DNA from: UBA7985 sp965658725 | Lineage (GTDB): Bacteria; Pseudomonadota; Alphaproteobacteria; UBA7985 | Reading direction: 5' to 3' | Assembly (NCBI GenBank): GCA_965658725.1 | Contig: CBFHUI010000008.1 | Location: 1 to 52,992, forward strand | DNA: 52,992 nt | Shown here: positions 8,068 to 18,696 of the stretch, piece by piece | How the letters are laid out: each line of letters opens with the position of its first letter | Numbering within the stretch: position 1 is the stretch's first letter | Made by a program: the position numbers and the translations under genes | Notes under the pieces: generated by a model | The model's input: the letters and a program-made list of their open reading frames with translations, nothing else | What the model was told of the DNA's origin: nothing | Database searches by the model: none

Positions 8068-9615
8068 TTGTTCCCGTTCGACCGAAGCCCCCTGACCGTG
8101 GCGCGCGCTATGCTGACTGGTGCCGGCCTCGCGCTGGTTGCCTCTGCGTCTGCGCAAACGACGCTCCGCGACTATCAGGCCGGTCTGGCGGCCGTTGATG
8201 CCGGTGATGTCGCTGCGGCAGTCGAGATCTGGCAGGGGCTGATCACCGCCGATGCGGCTGACCGCCCACAAGCCGAATACGCGCTTGCTTTGCTCTATGA
8301 AACCGGCCGTGCAGTGGCGTGGGATGAAGCGCGGGCGGCATCGCTCTATGAGGCCTCCGGCCTGCCCGAAGCCCTCACCAATCTGGGCCTGATGTACGCC
8401 GAAGGACGCGGCGTCGACTACGACCCCGCCCGCGCCGCTGAGCTTTGGCAGGAGGCAGCGGATCAGGGGCATTCTTTTGCCAGCTTCAATCTCGGCCTAG
8501 CCTACTACGGCGGTAATGGCGTGCCGAAGAACGCGGTTCGCGCGCTAGAGTTGATTTATGACGCGGGCGAGGGGGGCTTGGCTGAAGCGCAGTGGGCTGT
8601 GTGTCAGTTCTACGAGCGTGGGGTCGGTGTGGCGGTTGATTACGGTGTCGCAGCACAGTGGTGCGCCCGCGCGGCAGAACAGGGGCACTTGCAGGCGATT
8701 CAGGTGGTCCAGCGCCTTGCCACCGCAACGCCACCCGCGGATAACCCCGACGACGTAGACTTGAGCGAACCCGCACTGGTCCCTGAAGTGGCCGCAGTAC
8801 CGGAGGCAGAACCGCAACCGGACCCCGCGCCATCAAGCGCGGGTGTCGATGGCCCTGCAGCGGCTGATCCAACGATGGAATTTGCAACCGAGCTCCCAAC
8901 CACGCCGGTGGAAACGGTCGTTGAGGCAGACAGCGCGCGTGATAACACGCCCCCCACGCCGCTCGACCCGCTGCTGCTGCTGGGCTCGGAATTTGACGAG
9001 TTTGCAGACCTGCTCGCGCCGGTGGATGAGCACACCATACCCAACCTGACCGAACCGCGCCCAAGCGCGGGAGAGCTTTCTGAGGCTGCCGATGCCATCG
9101 CAGCGCTGATCGACTCAGCCGCAGCGCCACAGCCCGATTTGCCTGCCGTCATCGGAGCTGCCGAGGCCGGTTTGTTGCGGGTGCACAGCGAGGAAAGGGG
9201 CGCACGGATCAGCTTGCAGGAGCTCATTGACGGCACCGACTTGGCTGCCGCCAGCGACCCCGCCACCACTCTGCCGCCCCTACCCAACAACCGCCCGGCG
9301 CTGACTTATGCCATCCCGCCGATTGTCGAAGGCCCGGTCTATGCTGTTTGGCTGGGCAGTGGTGAGACAGCAGATGAGGCTGAAGCCCTATATGCTGATG
9401 CCTTGCGCGTTGCCCCAGACGTGCTCAGCCTCATGGAAGCGGCCTATCAGAACGACCGTCTGCCCGCTGACTTGACCGGTGCGAGCAGCGATCAGGAAAT
9501 CGTGCGCCTGCTGCTCGGGCCTTTGCCCGGTGAGGGATATGCTTGGCAGATTTGTAATCTGCTGAAGCAGAAGCGCGGTTCGACGTTCTGCCTTCCGGTT
9601 GAAGTCGAAGGCTAA
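8068..9615 (+). CDS. Secreted Sel1-repeat (TPR-like) protein with possible SPOR-like C terminus
   Basis: The protein is 515 aa. The TTG start is supported by GAGGAG six bases upstream. A hydrophobic stretch ending in ASASAQ near residue 30 looks like a cleavable signal peptide. Residues of about 75-215 form several Sel1 repeats (for example ALTNLGLMYAEGRGV and SFASFNLGLAYYGGNGV). They are followed by a long Pro/Glu/Ala-rich, probably disordered linker of roughly 170 residues. The last 100 residues (VYAVWLGSGETADEAEALY onward) resemble a SPOR domain in size and pattern, but I am not certain. Sel1 proteins are protein-interaction scaffolds. Periplasmic location and a cell-envelope role are inferred. 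It is convergent with tig, with a shared terminator. Confidence 0.75.
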   Translation: MFPFDRSPLTVARAMLTGAGLALVASASAQTTLRDYQAGLAAVDAGDVAAAVEIWQGLITADAADRPQAEYALALLYETGRAVAWDEARAASLYEASGLPEALTNLGLMYAEGRGVDYDPARAAELWQEAADQGHSFASFNLGLAYYGGNGVPKNAVRALELIYDAGEGGLAEAQWAVCQFYERGVGVAVDYGVAAQWCARAAEQGHLQAIQVVQRLATATPPADNPDDVDLSEPALVPEVAAVPEAEPQPDPAPSSAGVDGPAAADPTMEFATELPTTPVETVVEADSARDNTPPTPLDPLLLLGSEFDEFADLLAPVDEHTIPNLTEPRPSAGELSEAADAIAALIDSAAAPQPDLPAVIGAAEAGLLRVHSEERGARISLQELIDGTDLAAASDPATTLPPLPNNRPALTYAIPPIVEGPVYAVWLGSGETADEAEALYADALRVAPDVLSLMEAAYQNDRLPADLTGASSDQEIVRLLLGPLPGEGYAWQICNLLKQKRGSTFCLPVEVEG

Positions 9616-9646
9616 ACTCCCGACACATCACGCGCAGTCAGGGCAC

Positions 9647-9687
9647 AAAAAAAAGGAGAGCTGGCGCGCAGCTCTCCTAATTCTTTT
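9647..9687. terminator. Bidirectional intrinsic terminator between the Sel1 gene and tig
   Basis: A perfect 10-bp stem (9654-9663 with 9669-9678, loop GCGCG) is flanked by eight A residues on the left and AATTCTTTT on the right. Read on the minus strand it gives a stem followed by a run of U, terminating tig. On the plus strand it gives a weaker U-rich tail for the Sel1-repeat gene. Confidence 0.85.
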
Positions 9688-9711
9688 CAGGATCGTGTCT
9701 GAGGCCTGCGC

Positions 9712-11052
9712 TTAGAGTTCCGCAGGCTGGTCGATCAGCTCTTCGATCTTGTCTGGATCGGTATCCACGTCCGTGACGTCCGCAAGTTCGATGATGTAGT
9801 CGATGGCCTTGTCTTCCATCATCGGTGCAATCAGAGACTGACGCGCGTTCGGATCGGTGGTGTAGCGGGTGTAAACTTCCGCTTCCTTGCCGGGGTTCAT
9901 CGCCATTTCGCGTTGGATCGCTGCGTTGAACTCTTCGGGGGAGACGTCCAGCTTGTTGGCCGACGCCACTTCGGAAAGGATCAGGCCCAAGCGCACACGA
10001 CGTTCTGCGATGGTGCGGTATTCGCCGCGCAGCTCTTCTTCATTCTTGCCGCGGTCTTCGGCGTCAATCCGGCCTGCTTTCGCTTCGGCCATGATCTGTT
10101 CCCAAATCGCGTTGAACTCGTTGTCCACCAGACCGTCCGGCAGGGGGAAGTCATGGCTTTCCATCAGCTTGTCCATGATCTCCCGCTTCATCAGGAAACG
10201 TGAGGAGCGGCGGTGGATGTTGTCCAGTTCCTGCTTCACCTGCATGCGCAGATCTTCGAGCGACTCACGACCAAAGGACTTGGCGAACTCTTCATCGATC
10301 TCCGGTGCGTCAAGCTGGCGGATCACTTTGACAGTGACTTTAAACGTCGCTTCGACGCCGCGCAGATCCTCGGCATTGTAGTCCTCAGGGAAGGTGATGT
10401 CGAATTCGAAGCTATCGCCGGCTTTCTTGCCCTTGAGGTGGTCTTCAAAGCCCGGGATGAACATCTTCGAGCCGACCTGGACCATGACGTCGTCGCCCTT
10501 CATGCCCGGCTTTTCTTCGCCATCCACGGAGCCTTGGAAGTCGATAACCGCGATGTCGTCTTCGGCGATCTTGTGCTTCTTGTTCTCAACATCCACCGGC
10601 TTGGCGCCGCGGCGGGAGAGGACTTTGACCGCGTCATCAAGGTGACGGTCTTCCAGAACGGGGTTCATGCGGTCGAATGACAGCTTGGAGAAGTCGGTCA
10701 GTTCGATCGTCGGCATGATGTCGATGGAGAAGGAGAACTGTACGTCCTCGCCTTCATCAAACGGCTTAATCTCCGTTACGTTCGCTGGAGCTGCGGCGTT
10801 GATCTTGTGCTCTTCGAGCGCGCTGCGCACAGCTTCCTGCACGGTCTCGTTCATCACTTCTTCCATGATGGACGCGCGGTAGCGGTGGCGGATCACGGTG
10901 TGCGGCACCTTGCCCGGACGGAAGCCCGGCAGCTTGAGGTCCTTGGCGAAACCAGCAAGGTTGCTATCGACCCGCGTTTCAAAATCCGCACCGGGGACGG
11001 TAACGTCAAACGCCCGGTTCAAACCTTCTTCGGAGACGAGTTGGATCTGCAT
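9712..11052 (-). CDS. tig: Trigger factor, ribosome-associated chaperone and prolyl isomerase
   Basis: The protein is 446 aa, full length. The N-terminal ribosome-binding domain has the signature GFRPGKVPHTVI. A FKBP-type PPIase domain lies at about residues 160-240 (DDIAVIDFQGSVDGE onward), followed by a helical chaperone domain. I chose the second of two in-frame ATGs (11052) because AGGA then sits six bases upstream, while it abuts the first ATG (11058). Trigger factor binds near the ribosomal exit tunnel and shields nascent chains. It is adjacent to tRNA-Leu and near lon. The neighbouring clpP and clpX genes that often accompany it are absent here. Confidence 0.97.
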   Translation of the reverse strand: MQIQLVSEEGLNRAFDVTVPGADFETRVDSNLAGFAKDLKLPGFRPGKVPHTVIRHRYRASIMEEVMNETVQEAVRSALEEHKINAAAPANVTEIKPFDEGEDVQFSFSIDIMPTIELTDFSKLSFDRMNPVLEDRHLDDAVKVLSRRGAKPVDVENKKHKIAEDDIAVIDFQGSVDGEEKPGMKGDDVMVQVGSKMFIPGFEDHLKGKKAGDSFEFDITFPEDYNAEDLRGVEATFKVTVKVIRQLDAPEIDEEFAKSFGRESLEDLRMQVKQELDNIHRRSSRFLMKREIMDKLMESHDFPLPDGLVDNEFNAIWEQIMAEAKAGRIDAEDRGKNEEELRGEYRTIAERRVRLGLILSEVASANKLDVSPEEFNAAIQREMAMNPGKEAEVYTRYTTDPNARQSLIAPMMEDKAIDYIIELADVTDVDTDPDKIEELIDQPAEL

Positions 11053-11126
11053 GGTCATTCCTGTTCTTTTTCAGCTTCGGTGAGAACAGCGCTTTGCCAG
11101 TTCTGTTGGAGTGCCGGAACCGGCTG

Positions 11127-11211
<85 letters not shown>

Positions 11212-11618
11212 CCGGCCAACAGAGCCGCCCAAAAGCTACTCCACCGTATTTCATGACGGTCGCTATACGATTGCGATCGGCGCGGTGCAAGAAGCAAGGG
11301 GGATGGCTTCGGGCGCATCAGCTAGCGCCCTGATGCAAAGCGACACTTTGTCAAACGCATTGAATACGCGCCAAGCAACCCCAAATAGGGGCAACGACTT
11401 ACCCCCAAGAGGGGATCCATGGCGCTATTGAGACGCAGCCTCGGAACCTTTAAGGGGAATATATAAAGCCGGTGTGAGGGTCTCGGATTGAGGCGCTGAC
11501 GCAAGCAAGGGTGATCGGTGGCGCAGTGCTCCTGCACAGCCGGGCATTCTTATTGCAGGCAAACGCTGAACCACCATCAACGTTTTGCTGGCACGAGGTA
11601 AAAGGACACCAAGAAACT
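11212..11618. other. 407-bp gap between tRNA-Leu and lon; presumed divergent promoter region
   Basis: No convincing gene is seen. It should hold the promoters of the tRNA and of lon. Two small GC hairpins lie in tandem: CCCC-AAATA-GGGG at 11379-11391 and CCCC-AAGA-GGGG at 11403-11414. A short AT-rich stretch GGAATATATAAAG at about 11456-11468 could contain a -10 element. I could not identify a confident RpoH-type heat-shock promoter. Confidence 0.5.
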
Positions 11619-14027
<2,409 letters not shown>

Positions 14028-14059
14028 CACAGCTCTGGAACCGCTTAGACTAACCTTGC

Positions 14060-14086
14060 AAAAGCCCCTCTTCGGAGGGGCTTTTT
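14060..14086 (+). terminator. Intrinsic terminator after lon
   Basis: An 11-bp stem AAAAGCCCCTC/GAGGGGCTTTT closed by a TTCG tetraloop and ending in a T-run lies 33 bp past the lon stop. It is a textbook rho-independent terminator and separates lon from the purine cluster. Confidence 0.93.
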
Positions 14087-14170
14087 CGTTGCATGGGTCT
14101 GGTCTGCATCGACGGGCGTTGCGAGTCAGGAAAGCAGTGGGGTAGGAACGCGCATATGTCATAATTGTTA

Positions 14171-14184
14171 CGCGAACTTTCGCG
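14171..14184. promoter_or_regulatory. Inverted repeat upstream of purM
   Basis: CGCGAA-CT-TTCGCG lies 57 bp before the purM ATG and just after an AT-rich CATAATTGTT stretch. The form resembles a LacI/PurR-type operator in length and symmetry, but the match to the enterobacterial PurR box is partial and no such regulator is in view. A small hairpin in the leader is an alternative. Confidence 0.3.
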
Positions 14185-14240
14185 GCGCACACTGACTTCC
14201 TGTCCGTCCTGTAGCACCTCCGATCAAGGCCAAAGCGCTT

Positions 14241-15350
14241 ATGACCCGTGAAGCACGAGACCCAAACTCAAGCACTGCCGGTTCGACCGACAGCAAGTTG
14301 AGCTACGCTGACGCAGGCGTGGACATCGAGGCAGGCGAGGCTTTTGTAGACACCATCAAACCCGCGATCGAAAACACCCGGCGCCCCGGCGTTATGGGAG
14401 CCGTGGGCGGCTTTGGCGCGCTGTTTGACGTGCGCGCGACGGGGTTGAAGGATCCGGTTCTGGTCAGTGGAACCGACGGGGTTGGCTCGAAACTGTTGTT
14501 GGCCGATCAGCCCGGAGACTTTCGCGGTTTGGGGCAGGATCTGGTTGCCATGTGCACCAACGACATTCTGTGCCAGGGCGCACAGGCGCTGTTCTTTTTG
14601 GATTATCTTGCTGCCGGGAAGCTCTCTTCGCAGCGGGATACGGAGCTGGTCGCTGGTATCGCAGCGGCTTGCACTGCCGAAGGTGCGGCGCTGGTGGGTG
14701 GAGAGACGGCAGAACTGCCGGGCCTCTATGCACCCGGTCACTTTGATTTGGCAGGCTTTGCGGTTGGCGCGGTAGAGCGCGACGCTATCCTGCCGCGTTA
14801 TGATACTTTGCAGGCGGGTGACGTGCTGATAGGTCTGGCGTCGAGCGGGATACACGCCAACGGCTTCTCGCTGATCCGGCGTCTGATCGAAGACTTGAGC
14901 CTCGAACTCGACCAGCCGGCCCCCTTTGAACCGGCCAAGACCTTGCGTCAGGCCCTGCTTGCACCGACGGAACTCTATGGCGCGCAGGTTCACCGGGCGA
15001 TCGAGGCGGTACCCGGCGCGATCAAAGCACTGTGTCATGTCACCGGTGGTGGTTTGCCCGGCAACCTGAACCGTGTGCTGCGTGAGGATCTGGCGGCCGA
15101 GGTTGCCCCCGCTTCCTGGCACGCTGCGCCGATTTTCGGCTGGTTGGAAAGTCTCGACCGGGTTGAGCGCGCCGAGCTGTTCCGGACGTTCAACATGGGA
15201 CTGGGACTGGTGCTTGTCGTTGATGCCGAGCAGGCAGGGGCCGTGATGGCACAGTTAGCCGGTGAAACCGCCGTGTTCCGCATTGGCGCCCTCATCGAAC
15301 GCAGCAGCAGCGATGCGCCTGCGGTGCAGATTGAGGGAGTGACAGCATGA
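14241..15350 (+). CDS. purM: Phosphoribosylformylglycinamidine cyclo-ligase (AIR synthetase)
   Basis: The protein is 369 aa. It begins the purine cluster. The family signature is clear in TKPAIENTRRPG-like and SGTDGVGSKL segments (the latter at about residues 77-86) and in GVETAELPG-like and SGIHANGFSLIRR segments. It converts FGAM and ATP to AIR. The N terminus carries about 15 extra polar residues before KLSYADAGVDI, which is where homologues usually start, so a slightly later start is conceivable. Its TGA overlaps the purN ATG as ATGA. Confidence 0.96.
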   Translation: MTREARDPNSSTAGSTDSKLSYADAGVDIEAGEAFVDTIKPAIENTRRPGVMGAVGGFGALFDVRATGLKDPVLVSGTDGVGSKLLLADQPGDFRGLGQDLVAMCTNDILCQGAQALFFLDYLAAGKLSSQRDTELVAGIAAACTAEGAALVGGETAELPGLYAPGHFDLAGFAVGAVERDAILPRYDTLQAGDVLIGLASSGIHANGFSLIRRLIEDLSLELDQPAPFEPAKTLRQALLAPTELYGAQVHRAIEAVPGAIKALCHVTGGGLPGNLNRVLREDLAAEVAPASWHAAPIFGWLESLDRVERAELFRTFNMGLGLVLVVDAEQAGAVMAQLAGETAVFRIGALIERSSSDAPAVQIEGVTA

Positions 15351-15958
15351 GCGCTGTCAGCCGCCGCCGCGGCGCGATCCTGATTTCCGGGCGGGGGTCC
15401 AACATGGTCTCCTTACTCAGCGCAGCGGCAGAGGCTGACTTTCCCGTCGAGTTTACGGTGGTGATCAGCGACAAGATTGAAGCCCCCGGGTTGGGGCTTG
15501 CGACCGGTGCCGGGGTCAAGACCCACGCGCTGCGCCATTGCCGCGCGGGACAGGCCGCGTGGGAAGAGGAACTCGACAGCGTGCTGCGCGAGGCGGAGAT
15601 CGACTTGATCTGTCTCGCCGGTTTCATGCGCCTGCTCAGCGCAGAATTCGTTGCGCGTTGGAAAGATCGGATCCTGAACATCCATCCTTCGCTGTTGCCC
15701 GACTTCCCCGGTTTGGAGGCGCAAGCTCAGGCGCTCGACGCGGGCGCGACGGAGGCCGGGTGTACGGTTCATGTCGTGACGGCTGAGATGGACGCCGGGC
15801 CCGTGCTGGGACAGGCGCGGGTGCCAGTGCTCGAAGGTGACTCGGTTGATGCGCTGTCTGTTCGCATTCTTGCCGAAGAGCATCAGCTCTATCCGGCCAT
15901 GGTCGCCCAATACGTCCAAGACACACTGAGCGCCGAGGAGCGTGCCGATGCCATTTGA
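15347..15958 (+). CDS. purN: Phosphoribosylglycinamide formyltransferase
   Basis: The protein is 203 aa, typical of PurN. The phosphate loop SGRGSNM is at 14-20. The catalytic triad is visible as Asn111 and His113 in NIHPSLLP and Asp149 in EMDAGP. It uses 10-formyl-THF to formylate GAR. After the active-site loop, the usual GLHTH-like segment reads GLEAQAQALDAG, so two conserved histidines are missing while the triad is intact. It is coupled to purM by ATGA and overlaps purF by 11 bp. Confidence 0.95.
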   Translation: MSAVSRRRGAILISGRGSNMVSLLSAAAEADFPVEFTVVISDKIEAPGLGLATGAGVKTHALRHCRAGQAAWEEELDSVLREAEIDLICLAGFMRLLSAEFVARWKDRILNIHPSLLPDFPGLEAQAQALDAGATEAGCTVHVVTAEMDAGPVLGQARVPVLEGDSVDALSVRILAEEHQLYPAMVAQYVQDTLSAEERADAI

Positions 15959-17399
15959 GGGCTTGAAGGAAGAATGCGGCCTGTTTGCCGTCTTTGGACT
16001 GAAGGACGCCGCGCTGCATACCGCTCTGGCACTTCACGCTCAACAGCACCGGGGACAGGAAGGGGCAGGCATTGTCACGTGCTCTGATGGTATTTTCGAG
16101 ACCCACAAGGCAGCGGGTCTTGTGTCGGACCACTTTTCTGCCGACGCGGGCGGGATCGACCTACCCGGCGACCGCGCGGTCGGTCACGTGCGCTACTCCA
16201 CCGCTGGTGGCCCCGGGACAGAAAACATCCAGCCGCTGACGCTGGACACGCGCTTTGGCCCGGTGGCGCTTGCCCACAACGGGACACTGACCAACGCGGC
16301 GACGCTGCGTGAAGAGCTGCTCGAACAGGGGCAGACCTTTACCACCAAAATCGACACCGAAGTCATCCTGCACCTGCTTGCGCGGTCCAAGGCGGAGAAC
16401 TTCCACGACGCGCTGAAAGAGGCGCTGGCGCGGGTCACGGGAGCGTTTTCGCTGCTGCTGATGACCACGGAAGCGATCTACGCTGTGCGCGATCCCAACG
16501 GCATGCGCCCGCTGGTAATGGGCCGGCTGGGTTCGGCGACCATGCTGGCCTCTGAGACCTGTGCCTTTGATACGCTTGGCGCGCGCTGGGTGCGCGACAT
16601 CGAGCCCGGTGAGATCATCAAGATCGACAAGAACGGCCTCGCGCAGCAGCAACTGGCTGGCAAGGGCCCCGAGCGGTTCTGTGTGTTCGAGTATCTCTAT
16701 TTTATGCGTGCCTCGACTGTGATCAACAGCCGCGCCGTCGCGGACGTGCGCGCGCGGGTGGGAAAGGAGCTGGCCGAAGAAGCGCCGTGCAAAGCCGATG
16801 TGGTTCTTGGCGTGCCTGAGTCGGGAATCGCCGCCGCCGAAGGTTTCGCCATGGCGCTGAATGTGCCCATGCGCGCTGGCCTAATGCGCTCGCCTTACGT
16901 TGGCCGAACCTTCATCGAACCGAGCCAGAAGATCCGCTCGCTGGGCGTTCGCCTCAAGCTGTCAATCAACCGGATGATTGTCGATGGCCGACGCGTGGTG
17001 CTGGTCGATGACTCGATCGTAAGGTCGACGACCATGTCCAAGCTGGTCGCGCTGGTGCGCGAGGCGGGCGCGACGGAGGTGCACGTACGCATCGCCAGCC
17101 CGATGATCCGTTTCCCCTGCTTCTATGGCATCGATACCCCGAACCGCAGCGAGCTGGTTGCCGCCAACCATACGGTTGAGGAGATCACGCAGCTGATTGG
17201 CGCAGACAGCCTTGCCTTTGTCTCGCTCGACGGACTGGCCAAGGCGGTGAACCCGCCGCAAGGCGTTTCCCGCAACGGTGGGCGTGACTACTGCGACGCC
17301 TGTTTCTCCGGCGTCTATGATGTTGCGCTGCCGGATCAGGCTTTGCGGGATGAGATCTCCGGCGCCGGCGCGGTGCTGATGGGGAAAGCGCTGCCATGA
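15948..17399 (+). CDS. purF: Amidophosphoribosyltransferase, iron-sulfur type
   Basis: The protein is 483 aa, the first committed enzyme of purine synthesis (PRPP and glutamine to phosphoribosylamine). I chose ATG 15948 because GAGGAG lies seven bases upstream; a GTG six bases earlier is less well placed. The nucleophile is Cys10 in EECGLF, so a short propeptide must be removed. The PRPP loop is VVLVDDSIVRSTT. Cysteines in RFCVFEY, RFPCFYG and YCDACFSG match the four ligands of the 4Fe-4S cluster in Bacillus-type GPATase. The cluster makes the enzyme oxygen-sensitive in known cases. It overlaps purN and is joined to purD by ATGA. Confidence 0.96.
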   Translation: MPFEGLKEECGLFAVFGLKDAALHTALALHAQQHRGQEGAGIVTCSDGIFETHKAAGLVSDHFSADAGGIDLPGDRAVGHVRYSTAGGPGTENIQPLTLDTRFGPVALAHNGTLTNAATLREELLEQGQTFTTKIDTEVILHLLARSKAENFHDALKEALARVTGAFSLLLMTTEAIYAVRDPNGMRPLVMGRLGSATMLASETCAFDTLGARWVRDIEPGEIIKIDKNGLAQQQLAGKGPERFCVFEYLYFMRASTVINSRAVADVRARVGKELAEEAPCKADVVLGVPESGIAAAEGFAMALNVPMRAGLMRSPYVGRTFIEPSQKIRSLGVRLKLSINRMIVDGRRVVLVDDSIVRSTTMSKLVALVREAGATEVHVRIASPMIRFPCFYGIDTPNRSELVAANHTVEEITQLIGADSLAFVSLDGLAKAVNPPQGVSRNGGRDYCDACFSGVYDVALPDQALRDEISGAGAVLMGKALP

Positions 17400-18679
17400 A
17401 GGTTCTGATCATTGGCAGCGGTGGCCGCGAACACGCCTTTGCCCACGCGATCCGCCAATCTGACAAGCTCAGCGCTCTTTACGCTGCGCCGGGCAATGCG
17501 GGCATCTTTGAGCTTGCCCAGCAAGCGCCGATTGATACAGGCGACCACGGAGCGGTTGCTGGCTTCTGCGGGGCCGAGGGCATTGATCTGGTCGTCGTTG
17601 GCCCGGAAGCACCGCTGGTCGACGGTCTGGCGGACAGCCTGCGCTCGGCAGGGATCAGCGTTCTTGGCCCGTCGAAAGCAGCGGCAGAGCTGGAAGGCTC
17701 CAAGGCTTTCGTCAAGCAACTCGCCTTCGACAACGGTGTGCCAACGGCTGCCTCGCAAACCCAAGACGCCCTTGCGCCTGCGCTTGATGCACTCGACGCG
17801 TTCGCGCTGCCCGTGGTGATCAAGGCTGACGGGCTGGCCGCCGGTAAGGGCGTTATCATCGCGCAGACCCGCAACGAGGCCGAGGCCGCTGTACGGGCCT
17901 GCTTTGACGGTGCTTTCGGTGCGGCGGGTTCTCGCGTGGTGATCGAAGAGTTTCTCACCGGCGAAGAAATCAGCTGCTTCGCGCTGTGCGATGGCACCAC
18001 CTACCGCTGGCTGGGCAGCGCGCAAGACCACAAGCGCGTGGGTGAGGGCGATACTGGCCCGAATACTGGCGGTATGGGCGCCTATACGCCCGCGCCCTGC
18101 TTGACCCCAGCGCTGGAAGCACAGGTGCGGGCGGAGATCATTGAGCCCAGCCTGCAAGCCATGGCCGAGGCCGGGACGCCGTTTCAGGGGATCTTGTTTG
18201 CGGGGATCATGCTGACCCCGTCCGGGCCGCAACTGCTCGAATACAACGTCCGCTTTGGCGACCCGGAAGCACAAGTGATTCTTCCCCTTCTGGGCGCACA
18301 GGCGCTGGACCTCTTCCACGCTGCGGCAACGGGCCAACTGGCTGCGCTGGCCGAGGACATCGCGCTCGGCGACGGACAGCACGCGCTGACGGTGGTCATG
18401 GCGACACAAGGCTACCCCGGCGCTTACGAAAAGGGCTCCACCATCACCCTGCCGGATACGTCGGCACGTGACGTGATTATCTACCACGCCGGAACCCAGC
18501 ACGCCGATGACGGCGGCCTGCGCGCTGTGGGCGGTCGGGTGCTGACCGTGACCGGCTTGGGCGCAAGCCTGACCGAGGCGCGCGACCGGGCTTATGCGGC
18601 CGTGGACTCCATTCAGTGGTCGGAAGGCTTCTTCCGCCGCGACATCGGCTGGCGCGCTCTCACGCCCAGCACTGACTAA
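17396..18679 (+). CDS. purD: Phosphoribosylamine-glycine ligase (GAR synthetase)
   Basis: The protein is 427 aa, full length. It starts MKVLIIGSGGREHAFAHAI, the canonical PurD N terminus. It has the ATP-grasp core with VVIKADGLAAGKGVI and EYNVRFGDPEAQVILPLL. It ligates glycine to phosphoribosylamine using ATP, in the cytoplasm. The ATG lies within the purF stop (ATGA), and purC follows after 17 bp with AAAGGAAAG as ribosome site. Confidence 0.97.
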   Translation: MKVLIIGSGGREHAFAHAIRQSDKLSALYAAPGNAGIFELAQQAPIDTGDHGAVAGFCGAEGIDLVVVGPEAPLVDGLADSLRSAGISVLGPSKAAAELEGSKAFVKQLAFDNGVPTAASQTQDALAPALDALDAFALPVVIKADGLAAGKGVIIAQTRNEAEAAVRACFDGAFGAAGSRVVIEEFLTGEEISCFALCDGTTYRWLGSAQDHKRVGEGDTGPNTGGMGAYTPAPCLTPALEAQVRAEIIEPSLQAMAEAGTPFQGILFAGIMLTPSGPQLLEYNVRFGDPEAQVILPLLGAQALDLFHAAATGQLAALAEDIALGDGQHALTVVMATQGYPGAYEKGSTITLPDTSARDVIIYHAGTQHADDGGLRAVGGRVLTVTGLGASLTEARDRAYAAVDSIQWSEGFFRRDIGWRALTPSTD

Positions 18680-18696
18680 AAGGAAAGACCCCATCC

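Noticed and set aside
11511..11618. Longer Lon start adding 36 residues
   Set aside because: The extension is Cys/His-containing and unlike Lon N termini; the ATG at 11619 gives the normal family start.
17336..18694. 452-residue minus-strand frame opposite purD
   Set aside because: Shadow of purD; the operon is continuous on the plus strand.
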